Of a stretch of 64,000 nucleotides of DNA, positions 7,114 through 16,333 are shown in pieces. The notes under the pieces are model-generated. The model was not told where the DNA came from and searched no databases. It saw nothing but the letters and a program-made list of their open reading frames with translations. The DNA lies in the NCBI RefSeq assembly GCF_004138325.1, contig NZ_SBLB01000001.1:1187855-1251854 (forward strand). Reading direction: 5' to 3'. Source of the DNA: Spirosoma sordidisoli. Its GTDB lineage: Bacteria; Bacteroidota; Bacteroidia; Cytophagales; Spirosomataceae. Numbering within the stretch: the first letter of the stretch is position 1; each line of letters opens with the position of its first letter. The position numbers and the translations under genes are program-made.

Positions 7114-9717
7114 ATGGTGAAGCTACTTTCCTTTTCCTGTTACGGTCTTCTACTGTCTACACTGGCTGTACTTATGATGTTTTGTACCCGTCAGGCTATG
7201 CCCCCATCTCCGCCCCCCGTCGAAACCGGCGTTTCGCAGGCCCTGGCCCGGTTTCGGGCTCAAACCCTTGGCGATCTGGCATATGCTCTCAAGTTCGACA
7301 TTCCTGCGCAAAAAAACCAGCCCATTCCAGCCAGTGAAACCATAACCTTTACGTGGCAGCCCGGCAACGCACCTTTGCAACTCGACTTCAAGGAAGAACG
7401 CGCTCATTTGCAGACTGTTTCGGTTAACGGAACAGCCATTCCAATTGTTTTTGAGCAGGAACATCTGCTCATCGATGCGGCCCGGCTCCGACCCGGCACC
7501 AACCAGATCACGATTGGCTTTACGGCCGGGAATCTATCGCTGAACCGGAACGACGATTACCTCTATACCCTGCTCGTTCCCGACCGCGCCCGCACCGTCT
7601 TTCCGTGTTTCGACCAACCCGACCTGAAAGCCTCGTTTCAGCTTACGCTTACCCTTCCGCAACGCTGGCAGGCCATCACCAACGCCAGCCTGATCGACTC
7701 CGCCGTAACTGCCGACCGGAAAACGCTCCGGTTTGCTGCTTCGGAGCGGATACCGACCTATCTGTTTTCGTTCGTAGCGGGGCAGTTCAGGCCCGTCAGC
7801 CGAACCGCCGGCAACCGGCCCATGCTGTTGCTCCACCGCGAAACCGACACCACCAAAATCCGGCTCAGCCTCGCCCCGCTCTTCGATCTGCACGCCGAAG
7901 CGCTGGGGTTTCTGGAAGACTACACCCAGATGCCGTATCCGTTCAGCAAGTTCGACTTTGCGGCCATCCCTGATTTTCAGTACGGCGGCATGGAACACGT
8001 TGGCGCCATCGACTACCGCTCCTCTACCCTCTTTCTCGACAACGGCGCCACCCGCGATCAGAAGCTGAACCGCGCTACCCTGATTGCGCACGAGACGGCA
8101 CACATGTGGTTCGGGGATCTGGTGACCATGCGCTGGTTCGACGATGTATGGCTCAAAGAAGTGTTTGCCAACTTTATGGCCGATAAAATCACGGAGGCTT
8201 CGTTTCCCGATGCCAACTACGATCTGCAGTTCGTGATCGACCATTTCCCGGCTGCCTACGCCGTCGACCGGACCGAAGGCGCCAACCCCATTGGTCAGCC
8301 GCTGGCCAACCTCCAGGAAGCCGGCTCGCTGTACGGCGGTATCATCTACCACAAAGCGCCGATTATGATGCGGCAGCTGGAGCTCCTGATCGGGAAAGAA
8401 GCCCTCCGGGAGGGGCTGCGCGACTACCTGAAAACCTACGCCTTCGGTAATGCGACCTGGACCGACCTCATCCGGATTCTCGACGCCCGTACCCCAACCG
8501 ACCTCCAGGCCTGGAGCCGCATCTGGGTCAGCGAGACCGGCCGACCGGTTTTTACGCACCAGATCGAGCAGCAGAACGGACGCATCAACCGATTTACGAT
8601 CACCCAAGCGGGCGAAGATGGCTCCAGACGCCTGTGGCCCCAGGTGTTCGACGTGGCCCTGGTCTATGCCGACCGGGTCGAGCTGATTCCGGTTACGATG
8701 AGCCAGCCTACCGTTGAGCTAACCGCTGCGCGGGGCAAAACACCCCCGCTGTTCGTCGCTTTCAACGCCATGGGGCAGGGATACGGCCGTTTTCCCGTCG
8801 ACCCGGCTACCCCCGCCCAGCTGGCCAGCGTCGGCAATCCCGTTACCCGGGCGGCTCTGTACATCAATCTGTACGAAGCCATGCTGGCAGGAGCCGGTAT
8901 CGGGCCGAAACAGCTCATCGATACGTACCAGACCATGCTGGCAACCGAGAAAGAGGAGCTTACCCTGCGGCTGCTGACCAGTCAGCTGACGGACCTCGTC
9001 TGGACATTCACCCGACCCGCCGACCGGCCAGCGGTAGCGGCCCAGGTCGAACAGGCGGCCTGGCAGGCTATGGAGCAGGCTATGGAGCAGGCTCAACACC
9101 CGGGTATCACTAAACTGCTGTTTCGCCTGTACCAGAGCGTGGCCCTCAGTCCCGGCGCCCAACAGCGACTGTACACAATCTGGGACCAGCAGAAAGCGCC
9201 GGCGGGCGTGACCCTCACCGAAGATGACTATACCTCCCTGGCCCTGGCGCTGGCCGTACGCGACTACCCGGCCGACGGCATCCTGACCCGGCAGCTCGCC
9301 CGCATCAAAAACCCCGACCGGCAGAAACGACTCGAATTTATGATGCCCGCCCTCTCGGCCAGTGAGGCCGAGAGGAACGCTTTTTTTGCGTCACTGGCCG
9401 TCGAAGCCAACCGCGACCGCGAAGCCTGGGTAACGGCGGCCCTGGGTTACCTGCATCATCCGCTCCGGGCCGTAACCTCGGCTACGTACCTGCCCAAAAG
9501 CCTCGAGTTGCTGGAGGAGATTCAGCGAACCGGCGACATTTTCTTTCCCGAGCAATGGCTGCGGGCCACGCTCAGCGCGTATCAGACCCCCGAAACGGCC
9601 CAGCTGGTCCGGCAGTTTCTGGCCGACCGGCCGGGTTATAATCCCCGTTTGCGCGCGAAACTGTTACAGGCTGCCGACGGACCTTTCCGGGCCAGCAAGC
9701 TCCTTTATCAGCCATGA
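7114..9717 (+). CDS. M1 family zinc aminopeptidase, membrane-anchored or exported
   Basis: An 867-residue gluzincin aminopeptidase. The zinc site is His326-Glu327-x-x-His330 with Glu349 eighteen residues later (HETAHMWFGD, then WLKE). The exopeptidase motif, usually GAMEN, reads GGMEH at residues 291-295, so the Asn is His. The N-terminus (residues 1-24) is hydrophobic and ends at a Cys in MMFC, a poor lipobox; it may be an uncleaved anchor. M1 enzymes remove N-terminal amino acids from peptides, here probably in the periplasm. The C-terminal half is the helical ERAP1-like domain. The stop overlaps the AraC regulator start (ATGA), which suggests translational coupling. Confidence 0.88.
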   Translation: MVKLLSFSCYGLLLSTLAVLMMFCTRQAMPPSPPPVETGVSQALARFRAQTLGDLAYALKFDIPAQKNQPIPASETITFTWQPGNAPLQLDFKEERAHLQTVSVNGTAIPIVFEQEHLLIDAARLRPGTNQITIGFTAGNLSLNRNDDYLYTLLVPDRARTVFPCFDQPDLKASFQLTLTLPQRWQAITNASLIDSAVTADRKTLRFAASERIPTYLFSFVAGQFRPVSRTAGNRPMLLLHRETDTTKIRLSLAPLFDLHAEALGFLEDYTQMPYPFSKFDFAAIPDFQYGGMEHVGAIDYRSSTLFLDNGATRDQKLNRATLIAHETAHMWFGDLVTMRWFDDVWLKEVFANFMADKITEASFPDANYDLQFVIDHFPAAYAVDRTEGANPIGQPLANLQEAGSLYGGIIYHKAPIMMRQLELLIGKEALREGLRDYLKTYAFGNATWTDLIRILDARTPTDLQAWSRIWVSETGRPVFTHQIEQQNGRINRFTITQAGEDGSRRLWPQVFDVALVYADRVELIPVTMSQPTVELTAARGKTPPLFVAFNAMGQGYGRFPVDPATPAQLASVGNPVTRAALYINLYEAMLAGAGIGPKQLIDTYQTMLATEKEELTLRLLTSQLTDLVWTFTRPADRPAVAAQVEQAAWQAMEQAMEQAQHPGITKLLFRLYQSVALSPGAQQRLYTIWDQQKAPAGVTLTEDDYTSLALALAVRDYPADGILTRQLARIKNPDRQKRLEFMMPALSASEAERNAFFASLAVEANRDREAWVTAALGYLHHPLRAVTSATYLPKSLELLEEIQRTGDIFFPEQWLRATLSAYQTPETAQLVRQFLADRPGYNPRLRAKLLQAADGPFRASKLLYQP

Positions 9718-10628
9718 TCACAGATACGCATTTCCCGGCTATCAGTCCGGCCATGGCACGAGACCGGTTTCTGCTGCGCGACGAGACGTGGGACAATCGT
9801 TTCAGGCCCGATTTTGACCAGTTCATTATCTCGTCGTTCGAGTACGCCCGGCCGGTCATCAAACTACCGGTCCCGACGGGCCGTACCGGCAACCACGCCC
9901 TTTTTCTGGTTACGGGTGGCGAAGTCGCCATCCGGATTGGTCATCGGGCGTATACGCTCACCTCGCCCGAGCTGGCCATCGTTCCGGCCATGCAGATCTT
10001 CTCGATCGAAACCATTCAGGAAAACACAACGGGTTACATGTGCTTTGTCAGCCCGGAACGGCTACGCACCGCCGTTGGTCCTGCCAGCTTCGATTTTCTG
10101 AAGCTGACCAGTCAGCCCGTCGTGTCGTTGACAAGCCCCCAAACCGATTACATAGCCAATCTGCTCGGGCGGCTCTCAGCGGAGTATTACACCCACGGCA
10201 GCACGCGAACCGACCTGATTGGGCCGTATCTGCTCACGCTGATGACGGAAATCAACCAGGCTTATCTGGGCAGCGTACCGCCCCGGATCAGTGCCGGCGA
10301 TCAGCTGGTTCAGCGGTTTATAGACGTACTGCCCCAGCGCATTCGCCAGTCCAGAGCGGTAACGGCCTATGCTGACTGGCTCAACGTGACCCCTAATCAC
10401 CTTAACAAAGTACTGAAAGCCCGAACGGGTCGGTCGCCCTCGGTCTGGATTGACGAGCATATCGTTCTGGAAGCGAAAGTGCTGCTTTTCCAGTCTGGCC
10501 TGACGGTGGGGCAGATTGCGGCCGAGCTGGGTTTCGATGACCAGTCTACCTTTGGTAAGCTGTTCAGGAAGTACGTGCACCTGAGCCCCACGGCTTTCCG
10601 AGCCAGGCACAGCCAGCAAAATGATTGA
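9714..10628 (+). CDS. AraC family transcriptional regulator
   Basis: A 304-residue protein. The N-terminal half is a beta-rich sensing domain (ALFLVTGGEVAIRIGHRAY, then LAIVPAMQIFSIE). The C-terminal 100 residues form the double helix-turn-helix of the AraC family: a first HTH around SRAVTAYADWLNVTPNHLNK and a second ending in GFDDQSTFGKLFRKY and LSPTAFRAR. The start overlaps the aminopeptidase stop by four bases. Membrane-protein genes follow at 10712 and 11202, which may be targets or simply neighbours. The ligand is unknown. Confidence 0.88.
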   Translation: MITDTHFPAISPAMARDRFLLRDETWDNRFRPDFDQFIISSFEYARPVIKLPVPTGRTGNHALFLVTGGEVAIRIGHRAYTLTSPELAIVPAMQIFSIETIQENTTGYMCFVSPERLRTAVGPASFDFLKLTSQPVVSLTSPQTDYIANLLGRLSAEYYTHGSTRTDLIGPYLLTLMTEINQAYLGSVPPRISAGDQLVQRFIDVLPQRIRQSRAVTAYADWLNVTPNHLNKVLKARTGRSPSVWIDEHIVLEAKVLLFQSGLTVGQIAAELGFDDQSTFGKLFRKYVHLSPTAFRARHSQQND

Positions 10629-10711
10629 TTCGGACCAATTTCCAACGAATACGTCCTAACTCAACAACCGCCTACGCCCGGACCTTTGCGGTAGATTATA
10701 TCGGTTATTCT

Positions 10712-11179
10712 ATGGTTTACCCAATCATTCTGTTTCTGCATAACGCCCTGCGGTGGCTGGTACTGGGCAGCCTGCTGGCGGCTTTGTTTAGTAGCTACTC
10801 GGGCTGGCTCAGCAGCCGTCCGTACCGCCCGCTCGACCGCGCCGTGAGCGTGCTGACGACCTCCCTCGCACACACCCAGCTGTTGGTTGGCTTATATTTG
10901 TACACCATTAGCCCGATTGTCAGCTATTACTGGACCTACAAACCCGGCTTCGGCGAATCGACCGAATTTCCGTTCTTTGGGCTGATTCACGGCAGCCTGA
11001 TGTTTATAGCGATCGTTGTGATGACCGTTGGGGCCAGTAAAGCCAAGCGGCAGACCGATCACCGGCAGCGCTTTCGAACCACAGCCGTTTATTTCACCAT
11101 CGGCCTGTTGCTGATCGGCCTGTCGATACCCTGGCCATTTTCACCCCTGGCCAGCCGCCCCTGGATACGGGGTCTTTAA
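10712..11179 (+). CDS. Four-helix membrane protein (Bacteroidota 'cytochrome B'-like family)
   Basis: A 155-residue protein from the ATG at 10712; the in-frame ATG at 10625 would add a non-hydrophobic leader and is rejected. Four predicted membrane helices. Conserved-looking histidines occur in LHNALRWLVL, in SLAHTQLLVGLYLY and in GLIHGSLMFIAI. The family is often labelled cytochrome B in Bacteroidota because of these intramembrane histidines, but haem binding is not established. A weak -7-like element (GACCTTTG, 10681-10688) lies upstream. It probably forms a small operon with 11202 and 11522. Confidence 0.65.
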   Translation: MVYPIILFLHNALRWLVLGSLLAALFSSYSGWLSSRPYRPLDRAVSVLTTSLAHTQLLVGLYLYTISPIVSYYWTYKPGFGESTEFPFFGLIHGSLMFIAIVVMTVGASKAKRQTDHRQRFRTTAVYFTIGLLLIGLSIPWPFSPLASRPWIRGL

Positions 11180-11201
11180 CCAGTCTTTATCAACCACGAC
11201 A

Positions 11202-11519
11202 ATGGCAGCTACTTTTTTCAACTCCCCCAAAATACGGCTACGGGTTATCGGTTTTGCCGAGGGGCTTTCTTACCTCATTCTATTGTTCATTGCGGTGCCG
11301 CTCAAGCGCATCGGCGGTCATCCGGAAGCCGTTGAACTGGTTGGCCCCATTCACGGGCTCCTGTTTGTCCTGTACGTGCTGACGGTCATACAGGCGAAGA
11401 CCGAGTATCGCTGGCCGCTGGGCAAAACAGGGCTGGCCCTACTGGCTTCGGTCCTGCCCGGCGGAACCTTCTGGGCCGATTACAAACTGTTCAGGCAACT
11501 GCGCGAGCCGTCAGAATAA
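11202..11519 (+). CDS. DUF3817 membrane protein
   Basis: A 105-residue protein with three membrane helices. It matches DUF3817: an opening RLRVIGFAEGLSYLILLFIA, a central GPIHGLLFVLYVL and a C-terminal LLASVLPGGTFWADYKL. These small integral membrane proteins are widespread and uncharacterised. It lies 22 bases after the preceding membrane-protein gene and two bases before the next, so co-transcription is likely. Confidence 0.85.
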   Translation: MAATFFNSPKIRLRVIGFAEGLSYLILLFIAVPLKRIGGHPEAVELVGPIHGLLFVLYVLTVIQAKTEYRWPLGKTGLALLASVLPGGTFWADYKLFRQLREPSE

Positions 11520-11521
11520 GT

Positions 11522-11743
11522 ATGCCCGTACTTATCTTCCAAACAGACATGGTCGGTACGGGCTGCGTACAAACTGTGGGGGCTGCCCTGAATGCTGTCA
11601 ACGTCATCACTCGCTGGACGGTAGATCTGGAAGACTGTGATCGGGTTCTACGAATTGAGACGGCTGCTGGATCTGCTCTGGAGGCAGCAACGGTTATCGA
11701 GCTGATGAAAGGCCTAGGTTTCAGCTGCAGCGAGTTACCCTAG
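11522..11743 (+). CDS. Small HMA-fold-like protein without a metal motif
   Basis: A 73-residue protein with the beta-alpha-beta pattern of heavy-metal-associated domains (start VLIFQTDMVGTGCVQTV, then WTVDLEDCDRVLRIE, and a final helix ending LGFSCSELP). It lacks the CxxC metal-binding pair in the first loop. Similar short proteins occur in Bacteroidota with a conserved VDLEDCD stretch; their function is unknown. It starts two bases after the DUF3817 gene stop, which is strong evidence of co-transcription. Confidence 0.6.
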   Translation: MPVLIFQTDMVGTGCVQTVGAALNAVNVITRWTVDLEDCDRVLRIETAAGSALEAATVIELMKGLGFSCSELP

Positions 11744-11753
11744 CTTTGTAAAA

Positions 11754-11799
11754 AAACGGTCCCTCCTCATGCATCGTATGGCATGAGGAGGGACCGTTT
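11754..11799. terminator. Bidirectional terminator hairpin
   Basis: A perfect 19-bp stem (11754-11772 with 11781-11799) with an 8-base loop, and A-tracts on the left that become T-tracts on the minus strand. It separates two convergent genes. Confidence 0.85.
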
Positions 11800-11817
11800 A
11801 TATCAGCTTATCGTAGC

Positions 11818-12120
11818 TTACTTCACGGCGTCGATAGCGGCAGCGGCTTCGGCGGCTTCGATGGCAGCGCGGTTTTTGTCGCCGTACTCATCTCGTTGCT
11901 CCTCGAAATAAGCGAAGATCTGCGTGATGGCTTCTACGTTTTCGGCTATTTTGGCGTGCATATCGCCCAGATCGGTTTCCAGACGTTTATCGTTCAGGCC
12001 GTTCATGTTATCAACTTCGATCTGACTGATCTTCGTAATCAGTGCGGTCTGGCTATTTTGAAGATCCTCAAGCTCACGAACTACTTTGTTCATCAGTTCG
12101 AATTTCTGTAGCTTATCCAT
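11818..12120 (-). CDS. Small coiled-coil protein of unknown function
   Basis: A 100-residue, highly charged helical protein (MDKLQKFELMNKVVRELEDL to an Ala-rich AAAAIDAVK end). The heptad-like spacing of Leu/Ile suggests a coiled coil. There is no signal peptide and no recognised domain. It is monocistronic, ended by the shared hairpin at 11754-11799. The 207 bases between its start and the catalase gene contain no further gene. Confidence 0.65.
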   Translation of the reverse strand: MDKLQKFELMNKVVRELEDLQNSQTALITKISQIEVDNMNGLNDKRLETDLGDMHAKIAENVEAITQIFAYFEEQRDEYGDKNRAAIEAAEAAAAIDAVK

Positions 12121-12327
12121 AGGAATCAGTTATTTTGTTGAGTAATACTTACCTAACAGGATGCCGACAAAATGGTTTTAGATTCTGGCTTATTACGCAT
12201 CAATCTACTCTATATGATCATAAAGCAAATCAATTTGACCTATGACAGAGCCTGCTCTACCTTGTTACTCGTCAACTAGCTTTTTTCTCACCACTCACGT
12301 ATCAACCGCATCATCAGGCGTACTCGT

Positions 12328-13833
12328 ATGGACAACCAGCCCCAAAAGTTAACTACCGCTTCAGGACGGCCCTATGCCGAAAACGAAAACAGCCAGAGCG
12401 CCGGCGCACGCGGGCCTTTGCTGCTCCAGGACTATATCCTGCACGAAAAAATGGCGCATTTCAACCGGGAGCGGATTCCGGAGCGGGTTGTACACGCCAA
12501 AGGGTCGGGCGCTTACGGTACGTTTACGGTAACGAACGACATCACCCAGTACACCCGGGCCAGACTGTTCAATCAGGTCGGCAAGGAGACCCGGGTATTC
12601 ATGCGGTTTTCGACCGTTGGTGGCGAAAAAGGATCGGCCGATACCGAGCGCGACCCACGCGGCTTCGCGGTTAAGTTCTACACCGAGGAGGGCAACTGGG
12701 ATCTGGTGGGTAACAACACGCCCGTCTTCTTCGTCAAAGACCCCAAGAAATTCGGCGACTTCATTCATACCCAGAAGCGCGATCCGTACACAAACCTGAA
12801 ATCGCCCACCATGATGTGGGATTACTGGAGCCTGAACCCCGAAAGCCTGCATCAGGTACTGATTCTGATGTCGGACCGGGGTACGCCGGTTGGATACCGG
12901 TTCATGAACGGCTACGGCTCGCATACGTTCTCGCTCATCAACGCCAAAGGCGAGCGCTTCTGGGTCAAATTTCATTTCAAATCCATGCAGGGCATCCGCA
13001 ATTTCTCGGGGCCGGAAGCCGACGCGATGAAGGCCCGGGATCTTGATTTCGCCCAGCGCGACCTGCTCGAAGCCATTGACAACGGGCATTATCCGAAATG
13101 GGCGCTGAAGGTACAGATCATGCCCGAAGCCGACGCCAAAACTTACAAGTGGAATCCCTTCGATCTCACGAAAGTCTGGCCGCATAAGGATTACCCGCTC
13201 ATCGACGTTGGCGTGCTGGAGCTGAATCAGAATCCTGACAACTACTTTGCGGAGGTCGAACAGTCGGCCTTTGCCCCGGCCCACGTGGTAGACGGTATCG
13301 GCTATTCGCCCGATAAGATGCTTCAGGGTCGATTACTGTCTTATCCGGATGCACACCGCTACCGGCTGGGCGGTAATTACGAGCAGATTCCGGTGAACCG
13401 CTGCCCCTACGCCGTTCATAACTACCAGCGCGACGGACAAATGCGGGTAGATGGCAACGGCGGCCGCACCCCCAACTACTTCCCCAACTCGTTCGATACC
13501 ATTGTGGCCGACGCGTCGTACAAAGAACCCGCCCAGACGCTCGACAGCCTGGTAGCCGACTGGTACGACCGGAATGCACCCGGCGACAATGACCACTACA
13601 CCCAGCCTGGGATCCTGTTCCGGGAGGTTATGACGCCCGAGCAGCAGATGGCCACGGTTCAGAACATTGTGACGGCCATGCGCGGCATTTCGGGCCCGAA
13701 AAAAGAGCAGATCGTTTTCCGGCAATTGTGCCACTTCTTCCGGGCCGACATGAGCCTGGGCATGGCCATAGCGCGGGGGCTGAACGTAAACGTCGATCAG
13801 TTTATGCCAACCGCCCAGAGCGCACACGCTTAG
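12328..13833 (+). CDS. Catalase, small-subunit haem (clade 3) type
   Basis: A 501-residue monofunctional haem catalase that converts hydrogen peroxide to water and oxygen. The distal His56 lies in [12 protein letters not shown], the catalytic Asn129 in VGNNTPVFF, and the proximal haem ligand Tyr339 in [17 protein letters not shown]. The length fits the small-subunit group. No signal peptide is seen, so it is cytoplasmic. It is monocistronic with a strong terminator. A TTGACC half-site lies at 12235-12240 upstream; no OxyR-like site could be defined by eye. Confidence 0.96.
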   Translation: MDNQPQKLTTASGRPYAENENSQSAGARGPLLLQDYILHEKMAHFNRERIPERVVHAKGSGAYGTFTVTNDITQYTRARLFNQVGKETRVFMRFSTVGGEKGSADTERDPRGFAVKFYTEEGNWDLVGNNTPVFFVKDPKKFGDFIHTQKRDPYTNLKSPTMMWDYWSLNPESLHQVLILMSDRGTPVGYRFMNGYGSHTFSLINAKGERFWVKFHFKSMQGIRNFSGPEADAMKARDLDFAQRDLLEAIDNGHYPKWALKVQIMPEADAKTYKWNPFDLTKVWPHKDYPLIDVGVLELNQNPDNYFAEVEQSAFAPAHVVDGIGYSPDKMLQGRLLSYPDAHRYRLGGNYEQIPVNRCPYAVHNYQRDGQMRVDGNGGRTPNYFPNSFDTIVADASYKEPAQTLDSLVADWYDRNAPGDNDHYTQPGILFREVMTPEQQMATVQNIVTAMRGISGPKKEQIVFRQLCHFFRADMSLGMAIARGLNVNVDQFMPTAQSAHA

Positions 13834-13845
13834 TGAATTGACGGC

Positions 13846-13891
13846 TACCCCCAAAGAGACCTCTCTGCGTTCTTTTTGGGGGTATTTTTTT
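13846..13891 (+). terminator. Rho-independent terminator of catalase gene
   Basis: A stem of TACCCCCAAA (13846-13855) with TTTGGGGGTA (13875-13884), followed directly by a run of seven T. Classic intrinsic terminator, 12 bases after the catalase stop. Confidence 0.9.
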
Positions 13892-13900
13892 GCGCCGAAG

Positions 13901-13944
13901 TTAACCCGGGTCAATGCGTAGTTGCCTGCCCGTGAGCACCTTTG
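13901..13944 (+). promoter_or_regulatory. Candidate Crp-like operator and -7 element for the epimerase gene
   Basis: The near-palindrome TTAACCCGGGTCAA lies at 13901-13914 and a CACCTTTG -7-like element at 13937-13944. The operator centre falls about 40 bases upstream of the implied start site, the place of a class II activator site. The same motif occurs near both Crp/Fnr genes (17006, 18408). Confidence 0.4.
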
Positions 13945-13974
13945 CAGTATCTCAATTTAACGCACAAACACACG

Positions 13975-14895
13975 ATGCAAACGATACTCGGTGCGGGCGG
14001 CACCATTGCCAAAGACCTGGCCAGCGCTCTGACAAGCTATACCGATCAGATTCGGCTGGTCAGCCGGAACCCGAAGGCGGTTAACCCGACCGATGAACTG
14101 GTTTCGGCCGACCTGACCGATGCCGGCGCCGTACGTCGCGCCGTGGCCGGATCGGAAGTCGTCTATCTGACGGTTGGGTACGACTATTCCGTAAAAATCT
14201 GGCAGGAGAGATGGCCTGTTACCATGCGCAACGTCATCGAGGCCTGTCAGGAGCACGGCGCTAAACTGGTCTTCTTCGACAACATCTATATGTACGACCG
14301 GGATCACCTCGACCCCATGACCGAAGAAACCCCGATCCGGCCTACCAGCCGGAAAGGAGAAGTCAGAGCGCAGATTGCCGGTATGCTGATGGAGGCCGTA
14401 CGAGCCGGTACCCTGACGGCCCTGATTGCCCGATCGGCCGATTTTTACGGACCCGGTAATGACAAGAGCGTACTGGTCGAAACGGTTTACAAAAACCTGA
14501 AGCAGGGCAAAGCAGCCAACTGGCTGGCCGGCCTGGACTACGTACATAACTTCACCTACACCCCCGACGCGGGCCGGGCTACAGCTTTGCTGGGCAATAC
14601 GCCCGATGCCTACGGGCAGGTCTGGCACCTGCCCACCCACCCGCAACGGCTGACAGGCCGGCAATGGATCGAGCTGTTTGCCAGGGAGATGCACGTAACA
14701 CCCAAAGCCAGTGCCTTACCCGTTTGGGCCCTGCTGCCCCTGGGCTGGTTTGTACCGCTCATGAAGGAGCTACGCGAAATGGTTTACCAGTACGACCGGC
14801 ACTACGCGTTCGACAGCAGCAAGTTCACCAGGCGATTCGGCATCGAAGCCACCTCCCCGATTGAAGGGGTGCGGGAAACGGTGCGCGGCAACTGA
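13975..14895 (+). CDS. NAD(P)-dependent epimerase/dehydratase family protein
   Basis: A 306-residue atypical SDR from the ATG at 13975 (MQTILGAGGTIAKDLASAL), where the Rossmann GxGGxI motif starts at once; the ATG at 13942 would precede a non-conserved leader. The central part has FDNIYMYDRD and a later DFYGPGNDKS, as in extended SDRs acting on nucleotide sugars or related substrates. The YxxxK dyad is not evident, so the catalytic mechanism and substrate remain open. It ends one base before the convergent HxlR gene. Confidence 0.75.
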   Translation: MQTILGAGGTIAKDLASALTSYTDQIRLVSRNPKAVNPTDELVSADLTDAGAVRRAVAGSEVVYLTVGYDYSVKIWQERWPVTMRNVIEACQEHGAKLVFFDNIYMYDRDHLDPMTEETPIRPTSRKGEVRAQIAGMLMEAVRAGTLTALIARSADFYGPGNDKSVLVETVYKNLKQGKAANWLAGLDYVHNFTYTPDAGRATALLGNTPDAYGQVWHLPTHPQRLTGRQWIELFAREMHVTPKASALPVWALLPLGWFVPLMKELREMVYQYDRHYAFDSSKFTRRFGIEATSPIEGVRETVRGN

Positions 14896-15246
14896 TCAGC
14901 GGGCAACAGCGGGTTGCATGATGCGTCGGCGGTGGTTCCTGCCCCAGTCGCCCAGCGCCGTCAGTACGGTATCTAACGAGCGACCATAGTCCGTCAGCCG
15001 GTAATCGACCGAGACAGGCATGGTGGGGTAAACCCGCCGTTCAACCAGCTCGTTCTGCTCCAGCTCTTTCAGTTCTTTCGATAACATACGGGGCGTAATG
15101 CCGCCAATAGCCCGCTCGATCTCGCTGAAGCGCATGGGACTTTCGCTGTGGAGCAAACTCATGATCAGCAACTTCCACTTACCGCCCAGTAATTCGAGCG
15201 TGTCGGCCATGGATCGCAGATGGTTCGTGCAATAGGTCTGTTTCAT
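14896..15246 (-). CDS. HxlR family transcriptional regulator
   Basis: A 116-residue winged-helix protein. It has the HxlR layout: an N-terminal Cys (MKQTYCTNH), then LLGGKWKLLIMSLL, the recognition region MRFSEIERAIGGITPRMLSK and the wing RRVYPTMPVSVDYRLTDYG. The N-terminal Cys6 is in the position used by redox or aldehyde/quinone sensors of this family (established for some members; inference here). It is divergent from the NmrA-like oxidoreductase gene at 15356, its probable target, with operator-like repeats between them. Confidence 0.92.
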   Translation of the reverse strand: MKQTYCTNHLRSMADTLELLGGKWKLLIMSLLHSESPMRFSEIERAIGGITPRMLSKELKELEQNELVERRVYPTMPVSVDYRLTDYGRSLDTVLTALGDWGRNHRRRIMQPAVAR

Positions 15247-15266
15247 GCTGAGTATGAATTACTATG

Positions 15267-15330
15267 CTATAGTATAGTACTATACAAAAGTATAGCCATA
15301 TAAAATGTATAGCAAACCGGTTGAGCTTTG
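15267..15330. promoter_or_regulatory. Divergent hxlR / NmrA-like control region
   Basis: For hxlR (minus strand) TTG (15315-15313), a 20-base spacer and TACTTTTG (15292-15285) form a near-consensus Bacteroidota promoter. The perfect palindrome GTATAGTACTATAC (15272-15285) covers its start site. Further GTATAG copies lie at 15290-15295 and 15307-15312. For the plus-strand gene, GAGCTTTG at 15323-15330 is a plausible -7 element. The arrangement fits HxlR repressing itself and its neighbour. Confidence 0.65.
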
Positions 15331-15355
15331 CGACAGCATCTAACAAAAGGCTGTC

Positions 15356-16279
15356 ATGAACACAACCAACCCATTAAACGTACTCGTCTACGGAGCTACC
15401 GGATCGCAGGCCGGTGCGGTACCTACCTTCCTGCTGGCGGCTGGTCACCAACCCTACGTTCTTACCCGCACTGCCGACAAAGCGGCTCACCACGCCCGAG
15501 CGGGCGCTATCGTGCTGGAAGGCGACATGGCCGACGGCAACCGGCTGCGTGAGATCAGCGACGGTATGGATGCCGTATCGCTCCTGATTCCATTCTTCGC
15601 CAACCCGGCCGAAGTTGCCAATTACGGCCGTCAGGCTATCGATGCCGCCAAGGCCGCGGGGGTCAAGCTTCTCGTCTGGAACACCAGCGGAGCAATTCTT
15701 CCCGTTCGGACGGGGAACCCATCCATCGACGTCCGGATCGATATGCAGCAGTATTTACAGGAGAGCGGGCTGCCCCATATTATCATTCAGCCGAGTGTAT
15801 ACCTCGAAAACCTGCTCGGCCCCTGGACGGCACCGTTCGTTGCCAACAAAAACCAGGTTGCCTATCCGGTGCCTGCTGATATGCCTGTTAGCTGGATTGC
15901 GTCCGACGATGTCAGTGCCCTGGTGGCAGCGGCTCTCGAACGCCCCCAGCTGGCAGGGTCGAACTGGCCCGTTAGCGGGTTGGCCAACCCGGACGGACCG
16001 GCGCTGGCCCGGGCCTTTTCGGAAGGACTCGGTCGCCCAATAACGTATTACGCCATGCCACCTCGTGATTTTGGCGGTATTCTGGATCAGGCCTTTGGGC
16101 CGGGGGCTGGCGCTGCGGCTGCCAGTGAATATCAGCGGATGTGGGACTTCCCGGAGCAGCGCCCTTCTTTTCGGGCCGATATGCAGCCGGTGCTGGCCGA
16201 ACTGCCCGTTCAGATGACGAGTATCAGCCAGTGGGTTACGGCCCGCAAGGCGCTTTTCTCGGCCCCGGTAACCGCCTGA
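15356..16279 (+). CDS. NmrA-like NAD(P)H-binding oxidoreductase
   Basis: A 307-residue atypical SDR with an N-terminal Rossmann motif VYGATGSQAGAVPTFLLA and the NmrA-like layout (GDMADGNRLREISDGMDAV, then PSVYLENLLGPW). Such proteins act as NAD(P)H-dependent quinone or aldehyde reductases, or as redox sensors. The divergent HxlR regulator is a common partner of this family, which points to a role in handling a reactive electrophile (inference). No membrane segment or signal. Confidence 0.85.
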   Translation: MNTTNPLNVLVYGATGSQAGAVPTFLLAAGHQPYVLTRTADKAAHHARAGAIVLEGDMADGNRLREISDGMDAVSLLIPFFANPAEVANYGRQAIDAAKAAGVKLLVWNTSGAILPVRTGNPSIDVRIDMQQYLQESGLPHIIIQPSVYLENLLGPWTAPFVANKNQVAYPVPADMPVSWIASDDVSALVAAALERPQLAGSNWPVSGLANPDGPALARAFSEGLGRPITYYAMPPRDFGGILDQAFGPGAGAAAASEYQRMWDFPEQRPSFRADMQPVLAELPVQMTSISQWVTARKALFSAPVTA

Positions 16280-16333
16280 TTAACAGACCACGCCTTTCGC
16301 TCAATCCTATCGGGCACGAGCTTGCTGCCGGTT

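Noticed and set aside
12235..12248. TTGACCTATGACAG as a fourth Crp-like site upstream of catalase
   Set aside because: Only the left half matches TTRACCNNGGTYAA; the right half does not.
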